From positions 1 to 43,717 of the forward strand of contig JAGYME010000009.1 in NCBI GenBank assembly GCA_018400715.1: a stretch of DNA of 43,717 bases, read 5' to 3'. The DNA comes from Candidatus Bipolaricaulota bacterium. Lineage in GTDB: Bacteria; Bipolaricaulota; Bipolaricaulia; M55B111. The notes below the pieces were generated by a model. That model did not search any database. It saw only the letters and a program-made list of their open reading frames with translations, and had not been told where the DNA came from. The position numbers were made by a program, and so were the translations under genes. Shown here one piece after another: positions 26,761-35,451 of the stretch (positions are counted from its first letter, which is position 1; every line of letters begins with the position of its first letter).

Positions 26761-28242
26761 CTACGTTGTCCCGCCCACGGCGAGGCTGATCGCCAGGTTA
26801 AGTACCCGGTCGGTCCCGTTCAGAACCGCAATAGGGTCATGTGACACTTCAACGTCGGGAAGGACTCCACGTCCGTCATCGAAACCACCAGTCCGCACAA
26901 AATGCTTGTAGGAAATTCTCAGAGAGAGGCCGCTGTTGGGTAGCTCCGCCCTGTACGTGTCCCCAAAACAGGTAGCAAGTCCACCCGTCTCCTGCCCGAC
27001 AATCGTTCCCGCCTCTAGATCCTTGATGACCGCCGCGAAGTCCACAGCCGTGGAGAAAGTACTTCGGCCGACAAGGAGATAGAGGTCTCCGTCAAACCGA
27101 TACTCCCTTTCCGGCGGCTTTTTATAGTCGTTTTCGTAAACGACGACGTTATCGCCGGTGAACCTTGTCCGTAAAAATTCCCAAGCTCTAGAGAACGGGT
27201 TTAGTCCGCCGCCGCCACCCATAAGGACAGGATCCGAATACTTGACCTCGACCCGGGCAAAGTTTCTGTAAGGTTTCCAGCTGACGTAGGAGTAAAGCAG
27301 GTCGCTCACGTTCGTGCTCCCGCCACCGTTCTTCCTCAGGTCGATAATCAAGTTACCCGTCATGTTGGCCTGAATTTCTCTGAACGACTTCTCGAGGAAG
27401 TCCCTGAACTCCTTCTTTTTTGACCCGGCGAACGTGTTAATCGTTAACAGGGCAACGTCCTCCGCGACGAATTCCAGGCTCCAGTCGCCTTCGTATCTCG
27501 GGTACAGCTGGGATTTCTTCTCGTTGTACTCCTCGAGCGGAACCGCGGGAAGGAGAACCTCCTCTTTCACGCCATCAGGCGTCCTATAGGTTACCTCGAA
27601 GGTTTCCCTCGGCCCATAAAGGGATAGGACGTAAATCGGAAATAGCCGCGACCCCATAGCCAGTCCCCAGGCTTTTCTCTCGTAGCTTATCAGATTCAAC
27701 ACGTCTTCGAGGATTTTTTCGGCGCTGAGACCGTTAACGGATAGTACCGTTGAGCCCAAGGGTACCTCTGTCTCCGCTACCGTCTCCGTGAGGATAATCG
27801 AGTCCTCCCTCAGGTAGACGTAAAACGGGATGATTCCCCCACCCAGGTCGGTGTATTCGGTAAACTCGTCGTAGAAGGTGAGCGAGGTATGGGCGTCGTT
27901 AAATCCTGCCACAAAGGGAGCGAGGGAGGTATAAAGCTCACGGAGTGTCCTGGTCCTTTTTTCTTCAACTTTTTCTCGGAGTTGCCCGTAGGAGGCTTCC
28001 GCGGCAGCCTTGTCCCGTGAGAAATAAAGGTCCATGTGGACGGTCTGCAACTGCTCGTAGAGGTGTTCAAGGTCCTCAAGGGCCTCTTCGCTATCCAGTC
28101 GTCTTGAAATAACGTCACCCGGTTTCCGGCGATCCGAGCCGTACACCGGGTTAACTGAAAACGTGAAGGCTGCAAGGACGAGCAGGATCGCCACTGCAGG
28201 GAAGGGCTTGATTACGATCCCGGACCCGCTCCTTCGCCACAT
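26761..28242 (-). CDS. Exported S41-family peptidase
   Basis: The ~493-residue protein has an N-terminal hydrophobic export signal (about 12-34), a helical region, a PDZ-like segment (ETEVPLGSTVLSVNGLSAEKIL) and an S41 protease domain. The conserved strand NLIIDLRKNGGGST and the serine nucleophile in GRSTFSTAVDF (near residue 397) are visible; GQETGG follows as in the family. It is related to tail-specific or tricorn-type proteases acting outside the membrane. ATG 28242 is chosen because AAGGTGA lies six bases upstream and the longer ORF would overlap natB. It is 16 bp after natB, implying a shared transcript and perhaps a role with that exporter. Confidence 0.85.
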   Translation of the reverse strand: MWRRSGSGIVIKPFPAVAILLVLAAFTFSVNPVYGSDRRKPGDVISRRLDSEEALEDLEHLYEQLQTVHMDLYFSRDKAAAEASYGQLREKVEEKRTRTLRELYTSLAPFVAGFNDAHTSLTFYDEFTEYTDLGGGIIPFYVYLREDSIILTETVAETEVPLGSTVLSVNGLSAEKILEDVLNLISYERKAWGLAMGSRLFPIYVLSLYGPRETFEVTYRTPDGVKEEVLLPAVPLEEYNEKKSQLYPRYEGDWSLEFVAEDVALLTINTFAGSKKKEFRDFLEKSFREIQANMTGNLIIDLRKNGGGSTNVSDLLYSYVSWKPYRNFARVEVKYSDPVLMGGGGGLNPFSRAWEFLRTRFTGDNVVVYENDYKKPPEREYRFDGDLYLLVGRSTFSTAVDFAAVIKDLEAGTIVGQETGGLATCFGDTYRAELPNSGLSLRISYKHFVRTGGFDDGRGVLPDVEVSHDPIAVLNGTDRVLNLAISLAVGGTT

Positions 28243-28258
28243 GGAAAGATCACCTTGT

Positions 28259-29476
28259 TTAGCTTTTCGCCCAGTGGAGGATTTCACCAAGGGACATGTC
28301 CTTGCCGTACATGAGCATTCCCACCCTAAACACCTTGGTGGCCAACCTCAGGGTAAAGTATACAAAGACGGCGAGCACAAGCAAACTGACCAGGATCTCC
28401 CAAACGGGGACTCCGCCAAACCCTGACCTCATCAACATCATCGTGGGGGTGAAAATTGGGATATAGGATACGAGCTTTACCCACAGGGCTTCCGGGTTAT
28501 TTATAATCGCGGCGGAAAAGTAAATAGGGAAGAGAGGCAGGATGACGAATATACCCCGTGACTGCCCGGAGGACTGCAAATCCCGGGAACTAGCTCCCAG
28601 AAGAGCGTAAAGCGCTGCAATCATCAGGTAACCGAGAACGAAGTAGAGAAAGTAGTAGAGGATCTGAAAGAAACCCACTCCCCCGAGGGGAACTCCCGCA
28701 ATTTGGGTTAGGGATATCGCCCCTACGACTCCCCACAGGCCAATCTGGAGCATGCCCAGAAGGGCAAAACCGATCAACTTTCCTGCCATCATGTCTAACG
28801 GGCTGATCGAAGAGAGGACAATTTCCACGATCCTGTTTTTCTTCTCCTGAACTATCCCGGTCATAACCATGGAACCGGAGAACATCGAAGACATGACGAT
28901 CATGATGGCCACGCCAAACGGGAGAAATACCTCCCCAAATGACCTATCGTCCGTCTCCAGCTTTACAGGTGTAAACTGGACGCCTCGGGTCAGAGAAAAT
29001 ATCTCGTCCGGGTTATACCCCTCGCCGGCCAGTACCCGGCTCGCGACCAGTTGACCGGTGACCCTGCTCAGGGTCTTCCCCGCAGCGATAAGTCCTTCGT
29101 TGTCGTCCAGGTTGCTGAATATCCTTATCGGGGTCGACTGATACTGCTTCAAGGGCTCCTCAAGGATGAAGTACCCGTCAATCTCCTTTCCCAGCGCCCG
29201 CTCCTTCAGCTGCTCGACGGGGATAGAAGCCTTCTCCAGGGAGAAGTTCTTTCCCTCGACCCCTTCCAGCGTCTTATTCAATTGGGAGTATACGCCCGCC
29301 CTATCCACCACGTACAGAGTTAGGTGCTGGCCTTCACCCCAACCGGCCAGGAAGTTGGGAACGAAGCCAACGACGACGATGAGTATTGGGATGGCAATCG
29401 TCAATATGAGAAACATCTTGCTTCTTACGTTCTGTAAGAACTCCCAGCGGGCTACCTTTAACGTGTCCTTACCCAT
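28259..29476 (-). CDS. natB: ABC-2 type transporter permease (NatB-like)
   Basis: The ~405-residue membrane protein has one N-terminal helix, a large external domain (about 45-180) and five or more helices in the second half. KVARWEFLQNVRSK at the start and SSMFSGSMVMTGIVQEKKNRIVEIVLSSISPLDMMAGKL in the coupling-helix area are typical of NatB/ABC-2 exporters. Substrate is unknown; homologues export Na+ or hydrophobic compounds. The ATG lies within the last codons of natA (8-bp overlap) with GGGGTGA upstream. Confidence 0.85.
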   Translation of the reverse strand: MGKDTLKVARWEFLQNVRSKMFLILTIAIPILIVVVGFVPNFLAGWGEGQHLTLYVVDRAGVYSQLNKTLEGVEGKNFSLEKASIPVEQLKERALGKEIDGYFILEEPLKQYQSTPIRIFSNLDDNEGLIAAGKTLSRVTGQLVASRVLAGEGYNPDEIFSLTRGVQFTPVKLETDDRSFGEVFLPFGVAIMIVMSSMFSGSMVMTGIVQEKKNRIVEIVLSSISPLDMMAGKLIGFALLGMLQIGLWGVVGAISLTQIAGVPLGGVGFFQILYYFLYFVLGYLMIAALYALLGASSRDLQSSGQSRGIFVILPLFPIYFSAAIINNPEALWVKLVSYIPIFTPTMMLMRSGFGGVPVWEILVSLLVLAVFVYFTLRLATKVFRVGMLMYGKDMSLGEILHWAKS

Positions 29477-30380
29477 TGCTATCACCCCTGACCGTAGAGA
29501 CGAAGATATCGTGCAGGGGAGGTTTCTTCACGGATAATTCCGTAACCTCTATCCCCTCGGGAAGTTCCCTGATGAATTGGTCGGGAGAGAACCCCTTTTC
29601 GATGTAAAAACTCCCCGAACCGTGATTCAGTTCTACCTCCGATATTCTCTCTCCGAAGACGTCCCTCAAAGTGGAGGGGTCGCCGCTGTACCTCAGGTTG
29701 ACCAGGTCCTTACCAAAACCCTCCTTGATAAGGGGTAACTCGCCGGAGAGCACCTCTCGTCCTTCGTGGACCATGAAGATCTTATCGCATAACTCTTCGA
29801 CCATGTTCATCCTGTGGGATGAAAGGAGTATCGTCATTCCGTCCTCCTTCAGTTCCAGGACGACCGACTTAAACAGTTCCTGATTTACGGGGTCCAGGCC
29901 CGCGAACGGCTCGTCCAGGATAGCCAGTTCCGGACTGTGCAGTATCGAGGCGATGAACTGGACTTTTTGAGCCATCCCCTTGGAAAGCTCCTTGATCTTC
30001 ACGTCACGGTGTTCGGATAGGTCCATCCTATCCAGCCAGTCCATGGCATCCTTCCGCGCTGAAGACCTGCTCATCCCCTTCAAGCTTCCCAGGTATTCGA
30101 GGACGTCCAGGACTTTGGCCTCATCGTAAAGACCTCTTTCCTCCGGCAGGTAACCGATGTCCTTCTTTGCCCCGTCGCCCCGTTTCTCTCCCCTGAAATA
30201 AACTGAACCTTTGTCGGGCTCGATTATCCCCATAATCATCCTTATGGTTGTCGTCTTGCCCGCCCCGTTGGGTCCAAGCAAGCCAAAAAGGGCCCCCTCA
30301 CTCACCTGAAAACTGACGCCGTCCACGACCTTCTTGGAACCAAAGGTCTTCTCAATACCTTCCGTTTCTAAGATAGCCAT
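29469..30380 (-). CDS. natA: ABC transporter ATP-binding protein (NatA-like)
   Basis: The 303-residue ATPase has Walker A GPNGAGKTT (36-44), a Q-loop region, a variant signature LSKGMAQK in place of LSGGQ, Walker B LAILDEP with FAGLD, and the switch His in LLSSHRM. The C-terminal 80 residues form the extra domain common in NatA/ABC-2 ATPases. It pairs with the overlapping natB gene. The ATG at 30380 is preceded by GGTGA; the ORF's earlier ATG is 12 nt upstream within the SD area. A good promoter lies 150 nt upstream. Confidence 0.9.
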   Translation of the reverse strand: MAILETEGIEKTFGSKKVVDGVSFQVSEGALFGLLGPNGAGKTTTIRMIMGIIEPDKGSVYFRGEKRGDGAKKDIGYLPEERGLYDEAKVLDVLEYLGSLKGMSRSSARKDAMDWLDRMDLSEHRDVKIKELSKGMAQKVQFIASILHSPELAILDEPFAGLDPVNQELFKSVVLELKEDGMTILLSSHRMNMVEELCDKIFMVHEGREVLSGELPLIKEGFGKDLVNLRYSGDPSTLRDVFGERISEVELNHGSGSFYIEKGFSPDQFIRELPEGIEVTELSVKKPPLHDIFVSTVRGDSNG

Positions 30381-30522
30381 TTGTTTCACCATTTATTTAG
30401 TTTTACCTATGAAAATATTTACCAGTGAAGTAGATCCACCTTGCCAGGGGATACCTGTGCAGTTTAGCCGAATCGGTGGAATGGAATTGTTTGGAGGTTA
30501 GGCCCCCGCAAACTGATCCTTA
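30381..30522 (-). other. Long, possibly structured leader of natA-natB-S41
   Basis: About 140 nt separate the predicted transcription start from natA. On the minus strand CAGTTTGC near the 5' end can pair with GCTAAACTG about 40 nt later (one bulge), and CAGG-tatcc-CCTG forms another small hairpin further on. No known riboswitch consensus was recognised. The rest of the 250-nt gap to the next gene (30557-30630) shows no ORF or repeat. Confidence 0.3.
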
Positions 30523-30528
30523 ACCTAG

Positions 30529-30556
30529 ATTATATCAGACCAAAAACCTATTACAA
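30529..30556 (-). promoter_or_regulatory. Promoter of natA-natB-S41 operon
   Basis: On the minus strand TTGTAA (30556-30551), a 16-nt spacer and a perfect TATAAT (30534-30529) match the sigma70 pattern well and sit downstream of the chaperone-like gene's stop. Confidence 0.6.
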
Positions 30557-30630
30557 CAGGCCACCGGTCCTTAATTCCAGATTAGCCATAGTTTTGGTAG
30601 ATACGCGTACATCAAGGGCAGGAAGTAAGG

Positions 30631-31551
30631 TTACATCTCGGCCTTTAGCGATCTCTGAACTTTTACCGTCTGGCCGTAGGGTGTGAGCACGTCAATGACG
30701 ACGCTTACACGGTATGCCTTGGCCTCACCTTCTTTGATTTCTGCAGGGATACTCCATAGTTCGTTCAAAGCATAGCTCGTAGCGGGGAGAACATTATGGG
30801 GTGAAATCTCTATCTCGTCAATTACGTCCCCTCCTTCTTCCGATATGACGATTGACCCGCTGAAATCCGTTTTGCGAATATGGATGTTTCCTGCGTTATT
30901 CAGCAGGGTGGAGATCAACAACCTCGTACCCTCGTAGATTATCTTCGTCGAAAAACTCTCTATCTTTGGTTTGACGACAAACTCCTTAAACTTCCCGTCA
31001 ACGAGCACCTCTTCGTTGGGCCTTATCAATATCAGCGTCCCGACCCTGGTGGCAACCTTGATGCTACTTCCCGCCGTTTCCTCCACCTTTTCCTCAACAG
31101 GGGTCGCTTTGAACAGGGCACCGACGTACCTGCCTCCAAACGGATCAGGTACCTCGGGAAATTTTATTTCGTAAGTGAAGTCGTGGGTTTCACCCGGTTC
31201 GAGGACAATTTCCACGGGATCAATTGTCAGCAGCTTCTCACCGCTATAGGGATATTCCTCTGCTGCTTCTTTCGAGAGAAAGTGCGCCACACCCTTGTCT
31301 GAGGTCCTGAACCCTCTCACCTGCGATTCGACGTGTACTGGCCTGGACCCGGTATTCTGAAGCGATAGTTTGCCCGTATGGGAACTACCGGGACTCATGG
31401 TGAGATCAAGCAGAAGCGGGGTAACTGACAGTCCCGCAAACCCTGACACGGAGAAAGCCAAAACGATCAACGTTGTAAAGGCTAACAGGGCAACGTTAGT
31501 TAACCAATTGGGACGTTTATCAGACTCTGAAACTGTCCTTAGTGTCTTCAT
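30631..31551 (-). CDS. Exported chaperone-like beta-sandwich protein (DUF916/PapD-like)
   Basis: The 306-residue protein has an N-terminal membrane or signal segment (about 17-38) and then an Ig-like beta-sandwich starting GLSVTPLLLDLTMSPG with KLSLQNTGSRPVHV. This first-strand pattern is shared by pilus chaperones and by DUF916 proteins of WxL surface systems. A second beta domain follows (from about 190: KFKEFVVKPKIESF, LLNNAGNIHI). There is no C-terminal membrane helix, unlike DUF916 proteins of Firmicutes. GGGAGGA lies just before the ATG. It ends the leftward surface cluster; binding of the small beta proteins upstream in the operon is inference from context. Confidence 0.6.
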   Translation of the reverse strand: MKTLRTVSESDKRPNWLTNVALLAFTTLIVLAFSVSGFAGLSVTPLLLDLTMSPGSSHTGKLSLQNTGSRPVHVESQVRGFRTSDKGVAHFLSKEAAEEYPYSGEKLLTIDPVEIVLEPGETHDFTYEIKFPEVPDPFGGRYVGALFKATPVEEKVEETAGSSIKVATRVGTLILIRPNEEVLVDGKFKEFVVKPKIESFSTKIIYEGTRLLISTLLNNAGNIHIRKTDFSGSIVISEEGGDVIDEIEISPHNVLPATSYALNELWSIPAEIKEGEAKAYRVSVVIDVLTPYGQTVKVQRSLKAEM

Positions 31552-31587
31552 TGTTCCTCCCTTCCTTCCTTCAAGGAAAATGAATCA

Positions 31588-31631
31588 AAGGGGGTAGGGA
31601 GATTAGTGAGAAGTAACCCTAACCCCCCCTT
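31588..31631 (-). terminator. GC-rich stem-loop between cluster genes (attenuator or partial terminator)
   Basis: AAGGGGG-TAGGG (31588-31599) pairs with CCCTAA-CCCCCCCTT (31617-31632) with small bulges. On the leftward transcript a T-rich stretch follows. It sits between the first small beta gene and the chaperone-like gene and would lower expression of the latter. Confidence 0.5.
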
Positions 31632-31646
31632 AATGTGTAGTTTTCT

Positions 31647-32159
31647 TTAAGTGGACATCGTCGCGGTATAGACTACTTCCGTGGACCCGCTTCCGTACGG
31701 AACTGTAAAGTCAACGTTCAACTTATACGTTGCTGCCATTGACTCGTTATTGGTGAAACCGCTCTCTCCGGCAAGTATTTCGACTTGGTCTTTGATCTCA
31801 ACAAAATCCCCTCCGGTTCCCTCACCACTGTCCGGTGCCTCTGAAGCGACCGTCAGGTTACCGTTTTCGAACAGACCGTAGTCTCCGATCTTAAATTCCC
31901 CGTAGGAGGCAGTGATGCTGTAACTAGGGGCATTCGTCTTAACGATCAATTTGTGTGTCGCTTGATCAGTTGGTGTATCGACTGGATCTACCGATAGTTT
32001 TAGCTTACTTGGAGCAGTGTTGAATATGAGTTTCGCGCCAATTCTGGCGTTGACTTCAACTGACTGCTCTGCCCGGACAAATCCAACAAGAGTAAAACCA
32101 AGAAAAAAAGCTAACAGCAGGGAAACTGATATTTTTGTTAAGGGATATCTGATATTCAT
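31647..32159 (-). CDS. Small secreted beta-sandwich protein, paralogue A
   Basis: The 170-residue protein has a signal peptide (cut near VRA-EQ) and a mature all-beta domain of about 140 residues without Cys. It shares most of its length with the product of the gene at 33267: the EQSV start, the KTN-SSY/PSY strand, GD-GY/GL, GESGFTN, and the ending LNVDFTVP to VVYTATMS. The alternating pattern and terminal hydrophobic strand recall pilin-like or WxL-like surface subunits, but no named family is recognised. ATG 32159 is preceded by GGAGGA; an in-frame ATG 15 nt upstream is inside the leader. It lies between the orphan binding-protein gene and the chaperone-like gene. Confidence 0.7.
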   Translation of the reverse strand: MNIRYPLTKISVSLLLAFFLGFTLVGFVRAEQSVEVNARIGAKLIFNTAPSKLKLSVDPVDTPTDQATHKLIVKTNAPSYSITASYGEFKIGDYGLFENGNLTVASEAPDSGEGTGGDFVEIKDQVEILAGESGFTNNESMAATYKLNVDFTVPYGSGSTEVVYTATMST

Positions 32160-32216
32160 TCTATCCTCCTCCATAAATCAAAATCATGTTATTATCCACT
32201 TTCCAGAACAAGCCTT

Positions 32217-33209
32217 CTACTTAGATTCGGTTATAGGCTTGGCATGCAGTGAAACTGAGCTCGGAGTGACGCCGTATGTAGCCGAATAATAGAGATTTTC
32301 CAGCGGAATACCTCCTTCCAGCTGGGTGATAACTTTCATCAAAACGTCAAGACTTCCGTCCTGTACGTATTTTTCAAAATCACCACAGCCGAACCCACCT
32401 AGGGTGAGTCTTTTGATGTGGCTCTCTCTGCTCACTTCAGCAAGTGGCTTGGTAATCTCGCCCCAAAGCGAAACGACTCCATCGATCTCGTTTTCACCTA
32501 AATGAGTTGTTAACGCTTCCTCCACGCTCTCTTTCTTGGGAGTTACCGTGATGATTTGATAGTCAATGTTGTAATCGTCCAGCCTGGAGGTAATTCCTTT
32601 AATCCTCGCGTGACAGGACCTGCCCGTTTTCGACTCCGAATCGAGTATCAACACGCTGGACAGGGGAGGCATGTCGCCAAACAGCTTTTCGGCAATTACT
32701 TTCCCTTCTTCCCGCCAATTGTATCCTACGTATGCCTGTCGGGGGTTTTTCGTCCAATCGTCCATGCTGAAACTGATGAAGTAGATTCCGGCGTCGACAG
32801 CCTTTCCGATTGCTTCGTCAAACTTACTCGGATGCCCGATTTCCATAGCAATACCAACCGGTGACTTCGCTGAAACCCTCTTCAAAATATTCAATACACT
32901 TTCAGCATCGTAGGGCTTCTCGGGACCAAAGAATTTCACATCCAACTCAAACATTTCGGCCGTGATCCTCGCACCTTCGATTAATTTCGATACTCGTAGG
33001 TCAGTCAACGGATTACAGAACATATATACGAAATCATCGCCCTCAACCGACTCGATCTTTTCCACGATATCTTCAGGCAGGTTACTTGGTCCCTCTTCTG
33101 CGGCGGACGCTAGAACCGGGGCGATCAAACCGATAGTTATCAACAAGGTCAACCCGAGAATAACCCTAAATCCCTGACCGCCCTGCTTGACTCCCTTTGT
33201 CGCTTGCAT
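32217..33209 (-). CDS. Exported periplasmic-binding-protein-like (sugar-type, Peripla_BP_4)
   Basis: The 330-residue protein has a signal peptide (cut near ASA-AE) and a type I periplasmic-binding fold: FVYMFCNPLTD strand, MEIGHPSKFDEAIGKAVDAGI, FISFSMDD, YVGYNWREEGKVIAEKL, SVLILDSESKTGRSCHARIKGI and IDGVVSLWGE match RbsB-like sugar-binding proteins in order. No ABC permease or ATPase gene is near, so it may act as a stand-alone surface sensor or adhesin; that is inference. AAGGAGG lies 8 nt before the ATG. It is placed between the two paralogous small beta genes. Confidence 0.78.
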   Translation of the reverse strand: MQATKGVKQGGQGFRVILGLTLLITIGLIAPVLASAAEEGPSNLPEDIVEKIESVEGDDFVYMFCNPLTDLRVSKLIEGARITAEMFELDVKFFGPEKPYDAESVLNILKRVSAKSPVGIAMEIGHPSKFDEAIGKAVDAGIYFISFSMDDWTKNPRQAYVGYNWREEGKVIAEKLFGDMPPLSSVLILDSESKTGRSCHARIKGITSRLDDYNIDYQIITVTPKKESVEEALTTHLGENEIDGVVSLWGEITKPLAEVSRESHIKRLTLGGFGCGDFEKYVQDGSLDVLMKVITQLEGGIPLENLYYSATYGVTPSSVSLHAKPITESK

Positions 33210-33238
33210 AACTTGAACCTCCTTAAGTCAATAGTTGG

Positions 33239-33253
33239 ACACCCTAAGGGTGT
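33239..33253. other. Intercistronic hairpin upstream of the binding-protein gene
   Basis: ACACCC-taa-GGGTGT forms a perfect 6-bp stem between the stop of small beta protein B and the start of the binding-protein gene. It may be an RNA-processing or stability element; no T-run follows on either strand. Confidence 0.35.
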
Positions 33254-33266
33254 GTCAAACCGCCCG

Positions 33267-33800
33267 TTACATCGACGCTGTCGCTGTAAACACAATAGTG
33301 GTGGCAGCTCCGCCGGTGGGGACAGAAAAGTCGACGTTTAATTGATATTCCATGACAGTAGTTTCACCGTTCGTGAAACCGTTTTCTCCACTAACCACGG
33401 CCATTTCCTCTGAGGGAACGGTCCAGTCAAATATGGCATCACCATCGCCAGGCGGGACGGACTTCACCTTGAAGTTCTCGTTCCCAATTAAATCATAACC
33501 GGAGTCACCGACCTCAAATGCACCAAAGTTCGCCGAAATTGCGTAAGAACTTACGTTGGTCTTTACCTGGAAGGAACTTTTCGCTTCAGCCGTGGGTTGA
33601 TCGATTGGATCGGCGACCAAAACCACCGACTCCCCTTCCGTAAGCGAAAAAACCAGCCTCTGCGCAACCTCGGCCTCTATTGTAACGGACTGTTCTCCTC
33701 CCGGAGACGCCATCCCCGACGCGGAGCAAGCAAGCAACAGTGAAATGATTAAGGTGCAAACGAATCCAACGGGGAACATCTTATGTTTTCCGTGTTTCAT
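33267..33800 (-). CDS. Small secreted beta-sandwich protein, paralogue B
   Basis: The 177-residue protein is a clear paralogue of the 31647 gene product (same KTN strand, GD-GY, SGENGFTN, LNVDFSVPTG and VFTATAS endings). Its signal sequence contains LLLACSASG, which could be a lipobox (LLAC) and make it a lipoprotein; otherwise cleavage near MAS is likely. No catalytic motif is seen. GGAGG precedes the ATG and a perfect -10 box lies about 50 nt upstream, so it probably heads the 33800-30631 transcription unit. Confidence 0.7.
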   Translation of the reverse strand: MKHGKHKMFPVGFVCTLIISLLLACSASGMASPGGEQSVTIEAEVAQRLVFSLTEGESVVLVADPIDQPTAEAKSSFQVKTNVSSYAISANFGAFEVGDSGYDLIGNENFKVKSVPPGDGDAIFDWTVPSEEMAVVSGENGFTNGETTVMEYQLNVDFSVPTGGAATTIVFTATASM

Positions 33801-33850
33801 AAGAACCTCCTCTAAAAAAAACGATGAAATTACCTACCCCTACATATACT

Positions 33851-33856
33851 ATTATA
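33851..33856 (-). promoter_or_regulatory. -10 box upstream of small beta protein B
   Basis: A perfect TATAAT on the minus strand lies in an AT-rich 130-nt gap between the lamin-tail gene and the small beta gene. The -35 match at 17 nt is poor. Confidence 0.4.
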
Positions 33857-33930
33857 CCTAGAAAAAAATATTTTAGACTATGGGTTAAATAACGTGTTTA
33901 TGTAGGTTAAGTGTGAGTGCCGTTTTTGAG

Positions 33931-35451
33931 TTAAAACTCCAGCGTGGATTCCACAAATACCTCGACGATCTCGCCGTTCTCGAAAGAGTACTCTACCTCC
34001 GCTTCGAGGGAATTCACCTCAATGGAATGGCTAATCAGAAATTCCAACTCCTCAGATGATGAATCCATTTCCAGTTCGTTCTCTACTTCAATGACGTCGA
34101 AGTCCTGTTCGACCTGAAGATCTAGACCGGCATCTCCTTCCCCGTTTACACTAAGATCAATCTCGACTTCAAGGTCCTCATCTTCAACAGGGGACCAATC
34201 AAGGGACACCTCCGAGTCTAGCAAGGAAACCTCCAGTTCGAGATCTTCCCTTTCGTAACCAAGGGCAACCTCTCGAAAATCCACCTCGTGGTCAACACGG
34301 AGGTCGCCGAACAATACCTCACCTCTCTCCATGGATATCTCTCCCGCCCAGTCGACCACGAGTTCGTCAAATTCCCCGCCCGCAAATTCAATCTGGATAT
34401 CCCTCTCCAGCACAGCCTCCTTCTGAAACAGACCTTCTTCAAACCGGGCGAAGCGGGGAAACCCCCAGACGTCAGCAGTCCTTCCAGAAGGGTCCACCAG
34501 GGAGATACGCTCCTCTTCGTCGAGCAACTCCCGGTCAACGTGAATCGTCACTTTCTCGCCGGGACCGATAATTATTTTCTCCTTTACCTCGTAGGTAAGC
34601 CCACTGGACTTTATCGACCATCCCTTTAGATTCACCGCGCGCTGGTTAGCGTTATACAGGACTACTTCAACTAGCTCCGACTTCCCCTCTTCCTCTGGCA
34701 GCAACTCCAACCTATAGAAGGTCAACCCCTCACCCGCGCTAATTAGACCAAACCTCCTCACGGTCTCGTTTTCCAGAGAGATGGAAGTCTCAAGGAAATC
34801 GTCGTCCGTAAATATTGAATCGTCAAAACCGGCATCCAATTCTCCAGAGAGCTCCCAGATCGAGTCCCCTAGTGAAATTTGAAAGCCTCTGACCCTTATT
34901 CGGCTCGAGTTGAAGCGAAAACCTCCCTCAAACTCCACCTCTCCCCGCAACGATACTCCGGAATCGAACCTCCTGTAGTATTGGAGATAAGCTATTCTAT
35001 CCTCGTCGCCGATCTCCATTCCGAGGTCGTAGTCCGTTTCTCCCAATTCCCCCTCAAAGCCGAACGCCAGTTCGCGATTTTCCAGTGTATCGTACTCACC
35101 CTCAAGGTAGAAATTCAGGTTCCTCTCACCGAACTCGGGAAAGACCTCTATATCGAACTCCCCCACGACCACGGTCTCCTCTTTGCCAGGGCTCAGGGTG
35201 ATAAGGTCGGTTTCCAGCGTGGCGCTTTCTCCCAGCTCTAACTCGAGCTCGAGTCCCGTTTCCGCCTCCAGAATTTCCTCCTCAAAGTCGATCAGGAACT
35301 CCTGACTGACCTCCCCTTCCAACGTAACTCTTTCCTGGGCTTGAATTGGAAAAAAAGAAACTAAAAGGAGAAAACAGAACAGAGCCGAGACGAGTAGAGG
35401 TACCCGAGGACGACTACATTTAAGCGGACCGGGCGACTCCCTCAATTTCAC
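33931..35451 (-). CDS. Very acidic exported protein with lamin-tail domain and barrel-like strands
   Basis: The ~506-residue protein has a signal peptide (core LLVSALFCFLLLVSFFPI, cut near AQA). About 35-250 shows short alternating strands (LGMEIGD, YLQYYRRF, SLRGEVEF, FQISL) like an outer-membrane barrel. A lamin-tail domain follows at about 255-345 (VEVVLYNANQRAVNLKGWSI, YEVKEKIIIGPGEKVTI). A second strand-rich, Asp/Glu-heavy part ends in Phe, as outer-membrane barrels do. No homologous full architecture is known to me. The GTG at 35451 overlaps the upstream TGA as GTGA and is preferred over the ATG at 35469, which has no SD. Location in the outer membrane is inference. Confidence 0.6.
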   Translation of the reverse strand: MKLRESPGPLKCSRPRVPLLVSALFCFLLLVSFFPIQAQERVTLEGEVSQEFLIDFEEEILEAETGLELELELGESATLETDLITLSPGKEETVVVGEFDIEVFPEFGERNLNFYLEGEYDTLENRELAFGFEGELGETDYDLGMEIGDEDRIAYLQYYRRFDSGVSLRGEVEFEGGFRFNSSRIRVRGFQISLGDSIWELSGELDAGFDDSIFTDDDFLETSISLENETVRRFGLISAGEGLTFYRLELLPEEEGKSELVEVVLYNANQRAVNLKGWSIKSSGLTYEVKEKIIIGPGEKVTIHVDRELLDEEERISLVDPSGRTADVWGFPRFARFEEGLFQKEAVLERDIQIEFAGGEFDELVVDWAGEISMERGEVLFGDLRVDHEVDFREVALGYEREDLELEVSLLDSEVSLDWSPVEDEDLEVEIDLSVNGEGDAGLDLQVEQDFDVIEVENELEMDSSSEELEFLISHSIEVNSLEAEVEYSFENGEIVEVFVESTLEF

